The translations under genes were made by a program, and so were the position numbers. A DNA stretch of 64,000 bases. It comes from Muscardinus avellanarius. Lineage: Eukaryota; Chordata; Mammalia; Rodentia; Gliridae. The first letter of the stretch is position 1, and each line of letters begins with the position of its first letter. Shown here piece after piece: positions 21,176 to 31,900 of the stretch. Location: NCBI GenBank assembly GCA_963383645.1, contig OY726560.1, forward strand, positions 81,573,593-81,637,592, given 5' to 3'. The notes under the pieces are model-generated. The model was not told the origin of the DNA, ran no database searches, and worked only from the letters and a program-made list of their open reading frames with translations.

Positions 21176-21355
21176 TTTGGGGTGCACTCAGTCGAGTCAC
21201 CCCTCCATGCCAGTCTGGTATGGAGCTGTATTTCTATCCTCTGTATTTCTCTCTTTTCCTGTTTTTCTGGTTTTTTTTGTTTCTTTGGGGAGTTTTCGGG
21301 AAATTATTCCCAGGTCTAACAAAGATCCCCGGGGACAGTTTCCCAATCCGTAACA
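21176..21355 (+). repeat. R-U5 portion of the processed LTR element
   Basis: Shares GAGTCACCCCTCCATGCC, TATGGAGCTGTATTTCTAT and CTGTATTTCT with 25731-25795. U5 continues to AATCCGTAACA at 21355. No U3 precedes it. Confidence 0.7.
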
Positions 21356-21359
21356 TTTT

Positions 21360-21381
21360 TGGTGCCCAATTTCGTGGGGCA
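21360..21381 (+). other. Candidate primer-binding site
   Basis: TGGTGCCCAATTTCGTGGGG begins 4 bp after the U5 end (CA). It begins TGGTGCCCAA and ends CGTGGGGC like lysine-type sites but has three extra T bases; the primer tRNA is uncertain. Confidence 0.45.
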
Positions 21382-21713
21382 CATGGCTCTGTATTTTTCA
21401 CAGGATTTTTTTTTTTAGCCAGTGGGTCAGTGGGCAGCAGCAGTTTTAGCTCCAGCTGGTGAGCTATTGAGCTTTAAAACAACTATAGAGCAGCCTTTGC
21501 ATCACGACATCTCTGAAAGTGAGTTCCAGGGCATCTCGTCGGTGGTCTTAGTACCACTACACCCCAAAAGGTATGTACCTTCCTGGAGCGATAAGGAGTT
21601 CCCCCAGAATGACCATGATTGTCTGGCATCTGGGAGGCAATTCTGCTTCATGGGAAACCTCCGACCAAGGACGTAGCCCGCAGTCGAATCCCCTCCAGGA
21701 AGAAACCCCTTTA

Positions 21714-21789
21714 AATAGTGTAGGCTTGTTAGGCCCAATGAGTGCCCATCCATTCGGCCCACATCACAGATGGGACACTTTTTAAAATC
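21714..21789 (+). repeat. 76-bp direct repeat, first copy
   Basis: AATAGTGTAGGCTTGTTAGG through ACACTTTTTAAAATC recurs at 22288-22363 with no difference seen by eye, offset 574 bp. A looser pair (CAGGAGACGCTAGCTAGCCA near 21850, CAGGAGACGCAAGCCAGCAA near 21974) lies between them. Confidence 0.9.
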
Positions 21790-22287
21790 CCTATACAAGT
21801 TTAAATCTAAGAGAAATGCCCATGGCCTACCTCCAGAAAAATTCCCAACAGGAGACGCTAGCTAGCCAGCACCCATTTCCAAATAGCAGTGAGTTTTTCC
21901 CCTGGTGATGGGAAATAGGTTCTAAGGAAATAAGCTAAAGGAGAGTAAATGTACAGAGAAAGCTCCCCAAACAGGAGACGCAAGCCAGCAAATGGTAGTA
22001 AGTTTTTTTTTTTCTTCGGTGGTTAAAAACCAGTTTTAGGGAGATAAGCTAGTTTGTTTTAAGCAGCAGGGTCTAGGAAGCATGGCCAGTAGCAACTGCA
22101 GCCACATGCACCCTGTTGGTCACTATGGCAGGTCGTAGTCACTGGCAACTAGTGGAAGCCATAATGGGTAAGCTTTTCCAAAAGCTCAAAAAGGAAAAAA
22201 AAAAAAACCCTGGTAAAAGTTTTTTCCAGGCAGGTCTGCTGGGTAATGGCCACACCTGGAAGATATTGTCAGGCATTCAGCAGGCAG

Positions 22288-22363
22288 AATAGTGTAGGCT
22301 TGTTAGGCCCAATGAGTGCCCATCCATTCGGCCCACATCACAGATGGGACACTTTTTAAAATC
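22288..22363 (+). repeat. 76-bp direct repeat, second copy
   Basis: Same as 21714-21789. Its survival without visible change, inside an otherwise decayed element, suggests a recent duplication or gene conversion. Confidence 0.9.
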
Positions 22364-25207
22364 AGCTCCATTTGCATAACAAAAGCCCTCAGAGAGGAGG
22401 CAGCTCAAGGAGGAGGCCAAACCTGGCTGCTGGCGGCTGGGAGCTCGGAGGCCCCTTGGAAGTGAAATAGATAACAAGGAAGCAAATTAATAAGACCAAT
22501 TTTTTTCAAAAATGGCAATCTTTTCAGCTAGAAAACCTCATTGAGAGAAAGGACAGGCACAGTGAAAGCAGATCCAAGGCAGGAGGGAGGTGGCTACAAC
22601 TCCAAGCTTAGACTAGCTTTCTGGTGGACAGTACAGCCACAGTATTGCTCCATGCAGTCTACGCTGGACGCTCCCAGCTGGACCACTGGCTTTAGGAGTA
22701 ATATCCTAAATGCTAGGCAAATCCATCGATTTTTGAGTGGTAAGCTCTGGGGAGGCAGAGGCGACCTTGCCCAATCAGGCCACTAAAACCCCACTCTTTC
22801 TCTCTTAGGGGGATCCCAGCAATCCAAAGTAAGTGTCAGATCTCCACTCACATGTGTTCTTCAAAGCGGAGGAAAAAAGCTGGATCCCAAACGCTAAGCA
22901 AGCTCTCCTGTTGTTTTCTTTCTGCACCCAAGTATAGCTACAGTATGTGCTGGGGAACAAAGACACGTGGCCCAGCTAGGGAGGTTTAAAGTAGCTTATC
23001 TTCAGCTGTTATTTAACTTCAGAGACCACCCAGATTTCTTTGATGATTGCAGGGTTGAGACAATTGTGGTAGCCTTGGCTAAGGTAGTGTAGGGAGGGAG
23101 AGTTTAAAGTTCAATCTGTCCATATGCAGTTCTTTCTTAAGGGTTGAGTGTAAGGCTACATCACCAGCTCAAACAATATATGTTGACATTCTTAAATATT
23201 TACCCAGTAGAGCGGGAGGCCATCCTCAGACTGCAGGCTGACAATTTGGTTTAGTAGGGACTTGAAAAGGGAAAGAGAGACGGACAAAAGCCATTTAAGA
23301 ACTCTGGCTGAGCATAGAAGCATAGGCTCAAGTCTGCTTAAGGATGGAAAGCAAGGGCATCACTGGAGTAATGCTCTCAACCAGGAGCCCAAATAGGCCC
23401 TCCCAGGCCTGGCTTACTGTACAAAGGGGGACCATTAAATGGCTGAGCACCCCCAGTTCCAAAGGGAAGTGGGGTCCCCAGACCTAGGTTCCCAGTAAAT
23501 TACCACCACCTGAGTTGATTAAAAGGGCCTTAGGTGATCACGCAGTGAGATCTCAGAGGCCAGTTCTAAGGCATTGCCCTTCTTTCCTGGCCCAAGATCC
23601 AAAAGCTTAGCCAGGGTGGGGGGCTTAACAGGCCAGCCCTGAGCCATCTCTTTACTCAAGATTTAGCCTGCAGTGTCCAGAATGACCGTCCCCATTCTAC
23701 CATTCTTAGCCACACCAGAGAATTCAGCTCCTCTGCTAACAAAAGTTTTTTTTTTTTTCTCTTTTGCTGGCTGCACTAAAGTTATTGCTCAAAGATACAT
23801 TTTTTTAAAAATCTCAATCAGTCTTAACTAAAATGGTTACTTCAGGAAAATTGTCCAATTACACTCCTGTGAGATGTGATTAAATAAAGTTATTTTCTTC
23901 TTTGACAAAATCAATGTTTTAAGACACTAGGGATGTTTTTATGATGTCGTGGATTTCTGTGGTAATTTACAACACAGTTTTTAAGGTGTGTGGTCAAATA
24001 AATATGCATGTCTTTTAATATTACTCCTTTTGCAAAATTAAGGTTTTAAGGTGCTAGTGGTATTTATCTAATGTCTTAATTTTTTATGTAATTTATAGTT
24101 CAATTATTAAGTTAAAAAATGCCAAATGCAATGCTTTAAAATGCTCTTAAGTTCATAAGGTTTAAAGAAACACTTAAGTCTCTTAAATGTTTTTTTATTA
24201 ATTGCTGATGTATGAACAACATTAAATGGTATGCTTTTTTGGGTTTGCTTGTATGTAACAACAAAAGATACATGTAGAGAGTCTATAGAGGATTACTTTT
24301 GGCAATGAAATTGGGAGACCCCAAAGTCTGTAATTCTTTAAAACTGGCTTCAAGATTGTTTACCAGAAAAAGAAAAGTTACAGGAGACTAAATCATATAC
24401 AGGGATTTTAAATTTGCTTTAGAAATTAATTCCAAAAGCTTGTTAAGTCTACCAGGCAAGCAATCTAGAGACACATGTCCAGGTGAAGATTGGTGGCTTG
24501 GTTTCACTCATGCCAAGGGAAACTGTTAGATCTTTTCTGACTGGGACATAGCCCTAGATAACAATGTTACCCTATTGTCAGCATACCAGCAAGTTTTAAG
24601 TAAACTTCAAACAGTGCCAGAGGAAAAGGATAAATTTTGTTTTGTCCAGGTGGCCTGGTACTCATCAAATCATCTAAAATCTTTATTCCAAAGCCTATTT
24701 CAGGTCTCCACTGCACTAATTTCTAAATTCATGTGGTACAAAATAAACTTAATACATCCCACTTTTATATGTTTAAGCTTAAGTCAGAAAAACAGGTTTT
24801 AATTTCTCATTTAAGTGCTATGTTTAGGTTTTCATGGTTAACCTGTATTGTGAGTATTGTCTCATAGGGTTAAAGCTTTCTGACAGACAGAATCTGACAG
24901 ACATCTATTGAGGCCCTTTGGATCTTCATAGATGCACACGGCACGGACTCATCTGATTCCCACCATGCCAACTACATGCATGAATGTTACCCTAAAGCTG
25001 GGGCCCCCAACTTCGCCCCTGTACAGCTCAAAGCAGTTTATGACAGACTCAATGTCCTTATTCCTTTGCTGAGGGGTACATTCATGCGATAGAAATAGGG
25101 AAAATTGATGGAAATTGAGCTTGTGTTAAATGTTTATAAAATTTTAAATGTCAAATGTATTTTCTGTATCTACCTTTGGCCTGACAGGTGTCAGGAAGTT
25201 ACTAGAC
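22364..25207 (+). other. Interior of the processed LTR element, no coding recognised
   Basis: Frames are broken throughout; the longest sense frame (24575-24802) has no domain I recognise. Patches near 24300-24660 and 24890-25090 have a pol/env-like look but could not be assigned. Confidence 0.4.
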
Positions 25208-25218
25208 AAAGGGGGGAA
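25208..25218 (+). other. Polypurine tract of the processed LTR element
   Basis: AAAGGGGGGAA abuts TGTACCAG, the start of the 3' LTR. Confidence 0.8.
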
Positions 25219-25820
25219 TGTACCAGTATTGGGAACAGCCTAGGAAGATTTGGGAAAGCTCTGATTATTAACATATTTCAAAAGAAAATAATTGATATAT
25301 TTCAAAATAGTTGTGTCAAAATGGCAGCAGACATGGGTAAAGAAAGGACTTGATTTCTGCCCCAAACAGGCAGCTATCCCAATGTAAATTAACCTAGCTC
25401 AAAGTAATTAACCAGTCAATAGGAGAGAAGAACTAGGCCTTTCTCTATCTAAAGACAGATCTTAAGAGAGGAGAACTAGGCTTTTCTCTAAAGACAGATC
25501 TACATGATTGCATAAGCCAGCTAAGATGGTAGAAGGGGTCGACCTTCATGGAAGGAGATGCCTCGCCACACCTTATTGGGGGAGGTGCCTTACAGAGTAA
25601 GGGAGGTACCTTTCAGGGTTAAGGGGAGGTACCTTATAGGGACGTTTACTACGTCAGAGTCACACAAACAAGATGAAGGTCATGGGTATAAAAGGCCGAG
25701 TCCACGTGTAAGCCCTTTGGTGTATTCATTTTGAGTCACCCCCCACCATGCCATTTTGGCATGGGGCTGTATTTCTATTTTCTGTATTTCTATCTTTCTA
25801 ATAAATTTCTTTAAATATTC
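25219..25820 (+). repeat. 3' LTR (U3-R) of the processed LTR element
   Basis: Starts TGTACCAGTATTGGGAA. U3 contains a direct repeat of an AACTAGGCYTTTCTCT...AAAGACAGATCT unit (25433-25470 and 25463-25502) and three GGAGGTRCCTT-type repeats (25570-25640). TATAAAA lies at 25687-25693 and AATAAA at 25800-25805. R ends at the A run. Confidence 0.8.
25687..25693 (+). promoter_or_regulatory. TATA box of the LTR
   Basis: TATAAAA, about 27 bp before the sequence that begins the 5' end of the element at 21176. This links promoter and inferred transcript start. Confidence 0.75.
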
Positions 25821-25829
25821 AAAAAAAAA

Positions 25830-25900
25830 TAAGAATTTTGATGTAGCTTGGAGGTAGAATGCATCTAGATTCAATCCCCAGTCCAAAAAAATTAAATTAA
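25830..25900 (+). mobile_element. Right (ID) half of the SINE split at 17712
   Basis: AAGAATTTTGATGTAGCTTG, GGAGGTAGAATGC and GATTCAATCCCCAGTCC form the ID-like half with an A-rich tail. No 7SL-like half precedes it here; that half ends at 17712. Confidence 0.75.
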
Positions 25901-25904
25901 ATTA

Positions 25905-27179
25905 AATGGAAACATTTCTTATAAAATACAAGTTATTAGAGCTCATCAACAAGAAATAGAAAATTTAAGTATATTTATAGTTATTAAATAAGTTGAATTT
26001 ATAATCACAAATCTATTCACAAAGAAAATTCAGGCCAAATTCTTTACTTATGAGGTCTATCAATAAGGATGATATAAATAAATAATACCAATATTACATA
26101 AGCTCTTTCCAAAAAAAGAGGAAGAAACATATACCACTTCATTTTACAAGTTAAATCTGATACCTAAATCTGATAAATTATAGTAAAAAAATTACAGACT
26201 AGTAGTCTCAATGAACTGAAATGCAAAAATCCTTGACAAAATTTTATCCAGTTTACTCTGGCAATATATAATATTGCATTATGAAGTGAAGCTGACACAA
26301 GGTATTCAAAAGGGACTCAACATTGGCCAGGAGTGGTGGCGCACGCTTGTAATCTCCACACTTGGGAGGCGGAAACAGGAGGATCGCGCAGGTTCGAAGC
26401 CAACCGCGTGCGCTGGCTTAGGAGACCCTGTTTATAAATAAAAATATAAAATAGGTTTGGGAGTGTATTCTGGAGGCAAAAGGGCTTCCAAGAACCCCAG
26501 TACCACCACCACCAAAATAAAAAAAAGGGACTCAACATTGAAAACTATTTACTAGTTTACTCCATATCAATAGAATGAAAGAGAAATGCCAAATGATCAG
26601 TTCAATAGATCATTGATAGATGATAGAAAAAGCCCTTGATGCAGAAAAAAGCACTTGATAAAATTTAACATCCACTTATAATAAAAACTCTCAACATGTA
26701 GAAGTGGAACAGATATTTCTTAAATTAATAAGCCTATCAACTTATCATCTTAGAGGGGACATATTGAACATGTCCTCTTTAAAAAGAGGACAAGGCAAGG
26801 ATGCCACTCTCATCATTTCCATACACTGCTATTTTCTAGTTACTGAAATAAGTAAAGAAAATGAAGTCATATTGATTGGAAAGTAAAAAGTAACACTATA
26901 TTTACAGATAACACACTTGTATATCTGAAATGCAATTTTTTAGGCAGAAAATCTTAACAGATATGCCCCCCACAAATCTTCTAGAATTAAATAGGGAATT
27001 TAACAAGATCACAAGACACGCTCAACATGTAAAAATCAGTTGTATTTCTATATACTGGCATCATGGAATTGGAAAATGAAGTAACAAAATACATTGACAA
27101 TAACACTAAAAACCATGAAATATTCAGAAATAAATTAGAAGAAGATATATTATCATTTGGGAAATTATCTTGGGACTGT
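25905..27179 (+). mobile_element. Old L1 ORF2 fragment (interrupted by a SINE at 26326-26522)
   Basis: Sense L1 phrases in broken frames: TTACAGACTAGTAGTCTCAA, GCAAAAATCCTTGACAAAAT, GACAAGGCAAGGATGCCACTC, and an equivalent of AAATCAGTTGTATTTCTATATAC. Heavily diverged, with no open frame of note. Confidence 0.75.
26326..26522 (+). mobile_element. B1-dID SINE with 18-bp target duplication
   Basis: GCCAGGAGTGGTGGCGCACG to CCCCAGTACCACCACC plus A-rich end. AAAAGGGACTCAACATTG flanks it at 26308-26325 and 26523-26540. Inserted in old L1. Confidence 0.9.
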
Positions 27180-28075
27180 TCTTTACATCCTGGAACAAGA
27201 AGACTCACAGGCCAAATTTCCAATAAATGCATGAAAAAATGCTCAACATCACTGGCAATCAGAGAGATGCAAATCAAAACTACCCTGAGATTTCACCTAA
27301 CTCCAACTAGAATTGCAATCATTTAAAACATAAACAACAACAAATGCTGGTGAGGATGTGGAGAAGTGGGAACTCTAAAACATTGTTGGTGGGATTGCAA
27401 ATTAGTGCAACCACTTTGGAAAACAGTATGCAGGCTCCTCAGAAGAATGGGAATGAACTTACCAAATGGGAATGAATCTACCCAAAAGAAAGGAAACCAA
27501 ACTACCAAACTAATGCATGTGCATCTATGTTCATAGCTGCACAATTCACCATAGCCAAACTATGGAACCAGCCAAGATGTCCATCAACAGATGAATGGAT
27601 TACAAAACTTTGGGTGATGTACACAATGGAATTTTACTGAGCCATGAAAAAACACAATTACATCATTTATAGGAAAATGGATGGAACTGGAGGACATTAT
27701 GTTAAGTGAGATTAGTCAGTCACAAAAAATAAGAAATCGGATGCTTTCCCTAATATGTGAAAGCTAAGGAGAAATGGGTCATAGGAAGAACTCTAGATGA
27801 AAAAAGAAATCCTATAGAGGAGAAAATAATACAACCTAACTGAGGGGATGGATGGGAGCAAGGAGGAAGGAAACTCTCTAAAGCACACAATGTACTTATA
27901 CATATCAAATTCAACCACTAAGCCAATCATGGGAAGGAGGAATGGAGAGAGAATGGGGTAGGGGTTGGGTAGGGGCTAACTGGGTGAAATGTGCATGTGT
28001 GTCTTCACAATTTTTTTTACCCCATTATGATATATGAATACAATGCACCAATAAAAAATAAAAATAAAAAAATAA
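27180..28075 (+). mobile_element. L1 ORF2 end and 3' UTR with A-rich tail
   Basis: [20 protein letters not shown], a [13 protein letters not shown] phrase and 'ccaagatgtccatcaacaga' mark the ORF2 end. Next come the G-rich 3' UTR and CAATGCACCAATAAAAAATA. 5'-truncated at about 27180. Confidence 0.85.
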
Positions 28076-28144
28076 AAAATTGAGTTAAAGCCAAATCATG
28101 TGGTTCATTTAACAATTTAAAGCAGTGTAAACAAGAAAGGAGAA

Positions 28145-28260
28145 ATTGTTTGTTTGTTTATTTGTTTATTTATTTATTTACTTACTTACTTATTTAGCAG
28201 ATCTGGGGTTGCTAGGCAAGTGCTCTAAGCCACACACTTTGAGAAAGGAGTAAGTAGGTA
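28145..28260 (-). repeat. TTTG/TTTA/TTAC simple repeat with a possible ID remnant
   Basis: Runs of TTTG, TTTA and TTAC (28147-28196) lead into GGTTGCTAGGCAAGTGCTCT, which resembles the antisense of an ID element. Confidence 0.45.
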
Positions 28261-28264
28261 GAAG

Positions 28265-29150
28265 GCTGCACTTGCCTGAATCCTGTTCCATCTGTCTCTC
28301 CCCCTGCCTCATCAGCCTTTGCTGATGATGGAGTGGTTTCAAGGACAAGAGTTGAGGTTTGAGCAAAAGGTCACACCTGCAGAAGATGTTCCAGGCAGTG
28401 GGATATCCCCAGTCTACTGGAAAGATGCAGGCACATCAAAACCTGACCCCAGATACAGCTTAGTTTGAGCTTATTGAATATCCCTGTTTTTCTGTCTCTT
28501 GGGACCAGAATGGATGCCATCAATGGGTGGTGAGTTAAGGCCTCTTGACTATTAAGTATTGAATATATGAATACTTAATGGATCCTGACTATTTTATTCT
28601 GCTTGTATTTTTAGTACCACGTATGTCTCATACATATTTAATATATCCTGAATATTAAGTGCCTCCAGCATACTTAGTGTATTGTGAATATTTAATATCC
28701 AGGTGCTTTATGAATATGGGGTAATTTTTTTCTCCTTCTAGTCTTTTATATTTACATTTAACACAAACATGTTCTTTTCTCTATTTGTCTTTATCTTACA
28801 CATCTTATAAATTGTCTACACTAGCAAAGATTTTGCTAATTAAGTTATCTTATACTTAAAACACTTCAGAAGTTTTTGCTAAGAAACATTCACATCTTTT
28901 GTAACAATTGAATATTCTCACAAATCAATGTACATTACATGTGTATGGCCTTTATGCTGAAAATTATAAAACATTACTGGGAGAAATTTAAACGTGCCTA
29001 CATAAGTGGAGATATTTACCAAGCTAATGTTTTGAAAAACTTGATAGTGATAAGATGTAAAAGCTATTCATTGTAACGATAAACTAATAGATTCAGCATT
29101 GAATTGATTCAAATTCAGTATAATTACAATTTAAAAAATACAAGCAAACT
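28265..29150. other. No recognisable gene or repeat
   Basis: AT-rich. A TATTAAGTATTGAATAT-like motif recurs loosely between 28550 and 28700. Confidence 0.45.
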
Positions 29151-29154
29151 TTGA

Positions 29155-29470
29155 GGTGAAATAAATCCATAATCTGATTCTAAAATCTGTATAGATATAC
29201 AAAATAAATTTGAAAAAGAAGAACAAAGTTGAAAGACCAATTTGAATTCAAGACTTATCTGTTACTGCAAAAATATACATGTACAATGGATTCTAGAATG
29301 AATTTATACATGTATCCTCAACTGATTTTCAACAATGGGGCCAAAATAATTAAGTGTGGAAAAAGAATATATTTTCATCAGTAAGCTGGTTTGAGTAAAA
29401 ATGCATACTATTCCATACCTCACATAATATAAAAATTTTGACATGTATCATTGCCTTAAATGTAGAAGCT
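29155..29470 (+). mobile_element. Old L1 ORF2 fragment
   Basis: Equivalents of 'aatttgaaaaagaagaacaaagttg' and 'ctcaactgattttcaacaatgggg' in sense orientation; no open frame. Confidence 0.6.
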
Positions 29471-29561
29471 AAAAGAAAAAAATAAAAAGAAAATCTTCAT
29501 GCCTTGGAGTATACAAATATTTCTCAGATATAAAGGACTCTAACAATAAAAGAATAAAATT

Positions 29562-29641
29562 ATATATATACATATATACATATATATACATATATACATA
29601 TATATATATACATATATACATATATATACATATATACATAC

Positions 29642-29674
<33 letters not shown>

Positions 29675-29681
29675 CATATAT

Positions 29682-29720
<39 letters not shown>
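29562..29720. repeat. (TA)n/(TATACA)n microsatellite
   Basis: About 160 bp of TATATACATA patterns. Long open frames read from it (YIYIYMYIY-type) are artefacts. Confidence 0.95.
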
Positions 29721-29724
<4 letters not shown>

Positions 29725-29837
29725 AAGTTCTTGCATCTACAACTAATAACAATACCAAGTATTTCTTTTTAAATAAGGGTGAAAGACATAAACAAATATG
29801 TAAAAAGTGAAGATTACAAATGTTTAAAAGCACATAA

Positions 29838-30123
29838 AAAGATCATATAGAGTTCAAGTTGTTTTTCTTTAAAAAAGAAAAAAGAAATTATTCACATTTT
29901 GACTAAAGTTTATCAAATGTTATAATAGTTAATTGTATGGGTTTAACTTTAACTCTAGGGAGCCTAGAAAATTGTTTTTATTTTATGTTAGAAAGGAATA
30001 TGGTAGAAAAAGCAGGAGCAGGGGCTATTTCTGCCTTCAGTGACCCTTTCTAATGGTCAAAGCAAGCAGAAATCTGTAGATTTGTAATCCAATAATTTCT
30101 AGATTCAAAATTGTTTCCTACAT
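29838..30123 (-). repeat. 3' LTR of the minus-strand provirus, truncated
   Basis: Matches 36353-36511 plus 36718-36873, sharing GAGCCTAGAAAATTG, ATATGGTAGAAA, AGCAAGCAGAAA and TAGATTTGTAATCCAATAAT. Ends CCTACA (TGTAGG on the minus strand). The R/U5 part seen in the other LTR is not recognisable here. Confidence 0.75.
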
Positions 30124-30286
30124 TTCTTACTTTTTTGTTTATTAAATAAAATGATCCCTTGAAGGCAGTAAAGGCTTTTTTTTTGGTCTGACAGTGTTGT
30201 ATGATGATATTCCAAAACTTCTTGATTACTCCAAGACATTAAAAAAAAGTATAGCAAATTCTATTAGTCCTCAAATGTGCAAATTA

Positions 30287-30815
30287 AGGCTTTTATTTAG
30301 CTCCAATAGTTTATATATCTGCCTTTAGAACACTACTACACTGTTTCAATTATTGTAGCTTTATATGGTTTGAAATCAGAAAATATACATCTTCTAACTT
30401 TGCTCTTTTTCAAGATTGTTTTGGATATCTAGAGTCCATATTCCATATTAGGATAGATTTTTTTCTGAAAAATAAATATATAAATATATGATAATTTCAC
30501 CTAAAAAAAAAAGAAAAAATATTCTCTGGTAAGAAAGAAAGCAAAAAGAAATATTGAAATGTTATCTTTAAGTTATCAAAAGCTTGGTATCAGACAAATG
30601 AAACTGTTATGTGAGATTATCATTTTTAATTTTGGATAAATTGCTATAATACTAGATGTCAACCACTAAGCCAAGCATGGGAAGGAGGGATGGGGAGGGA
30701 ATGGGGTGGGGATCGGGTGGCAGTTGACTGGCGATGTGTGCATGTAAGTCTACAAAAGTTTTTTTGTATCCCACTATGATGTATGAATACAGTGCACCAA
30801 TAAAAAAAAAAAAAA
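30287..30815 (+). mobile_element. 5'-truncated copy of the ORF1-only L1-derived family
   Basis: Its reverse complement matches about 222-750, including all three segments: antisense L1 ORF2, an unclassified 150-bp piece (GAGATTATC ... AGCTTGGTATCAGACAAATG), and the L1 3' UTR with A tail at 30802-30815. Sharing the joins means it descends from the same composite, not from separate insertions. Here it is 5'-truncated and lies in the plus orientation. Confidence 0.8.
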
Positions 30816-31166
30816 GACCAGAGAACAGGTTTGATGACTGGTTCACTGAAGGGATTCTTGAAGGTTCTTTAAGACATTAGTTTGAGTTTGCTGTCAAATG
30901 AGATTTAGTTTTTTAACTCCTGAGCTAATTTGGTGATGTCCTGTGGGAGGTTGATTTGAAACACACCCAAAATATATAGTTTTGTCTTAAACCAATCATG
31001 TTGAGAACCATTATAAGGCAAAGGCATGGAATAGATATGATCATGACCAGAATCATATTGTAAAATTTATTTTCAAAGAGAGCCTGTTTGTTGTTCAGGC
31101 TTCCAATGTATCTAATCCAGTATCTATTACAGCATCTTTATGTATTTGATGGATCATTTTTCTTTT

Positions 31167-31241
<75 letters not shown>

Positions 31242-31900
31242 ACCTCTGGGCTACACTCCCAGACCTATTTTATATTTTATTTGGAAACAGGGTCTCTTAA
31301 ACCAGCTGAGGCTGGCTTCAAACCTGCACGATCCTCCTGTCTCAGCCTCCCAAGCGCTGGGTTTACAAGTGTGTGCCACCATGCCCGGCTTGATGGATCA
31401 TTTTTCAGGTGAGATTACACAATTGTTGCAGTATGAATGGATTCAGCAAATGAAGTTCCAGCAACAGTTGCTGTTAGTTTAATAATTATAGGAGACATGA
31501 GAAAAGCAATTAGAGTAGCAAGGAACCTTTTTGGTCTTAATTTGCCTAATTTTGTTTAGAGAATTTGTAATCCTGAAGTTTTATAAGATTCATAGGGAGC
31601 CATACTTGGGTTTGTCTTTTTAATATTCATAAGGTAGTAATGTTAAGCTGTATGGTATTGGAGTGAGTTAAGCAAGAGACCAAGTGCCCTTGAGTAATGT
31701 TTAAAGTTCAAGTATCCTTAGTATTATTTATGATGTAGTTGGAGCTTAAGACTAACACATAAGGATGGGGAACACACACCATAAAAAAGTCACTAATATT
31801 ACATGTAAGAGTGCCCAGTCAACATTCTTACAGCTCTAATCTAAAAGAATGACCATGGAACTTAAAGGAAATAAATTTTTTTTTTTTTACTGTTTTGAGT
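30816..31900 (-). pseudogene. Possible env remnant of the minus-strand provirus
   Basis: Lies between pol and the 3' LTR, where env is expected. On the minus strand it gives short hydrophobic and leucine-rich readings in shifting frames (for example near 31440-31520 and 30990-31060). No diagnostic motif was seen; the call rests mainly on position. Confidence 0.35.
31163..31390 (-). mobile_element. B1-dID SINE with a (TTTC)n tail
   Basis: Antisense copy (TACCTCTGGGCTACACTCCC to CCACCATGCCCGGCT). Its tail has become about 80 bp of TTTC repeats (31163-31240). TGATGGATCATTTTTC flanks it at 31147-31162 and 31391-31406. Confidence 0.9.

Larger units (their letters stand above)
21176..25829 (+). 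mobile_element. Processed (RNA-derived) copy of an LTR element, non-coding/VL30-like
   Basis: The left end (GGTGCACTCAGTCGAGTCAC) aligns with sequence about 27 bp downstream of the TATA box in the right-hand LTR (25714 onward), so it starts at the transcription start and lacks U3. The right end stops after AATAAATTTC at a nine-base A run (25821-25829). Layout is therefore R-U5-internal-U3-R-poly(A), as expected for an L1-mediated copy of a retroviral transcript (known for HERV-W). AAGAATTTTG-type target words lie on both sides. No gag, pol or env frame was recognised in about 3.9 kb of interior, so it resembles a VL30-like non-coding element or a very decayed one. Confidence 0.7.

Noticed and set aside
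29469..29833. Tyrosine/isoleucine-rich frames
   Set aside because: Artefacts of the TA/TATACA microsatellite.
222..30815. Segmental inverted duplication joining 222-750 and 30287-30815
   Set aside because: Both end at an L1-type A tail and the distant copy is 5'-truncated, so two retrotransposition events of one composite explain it better.
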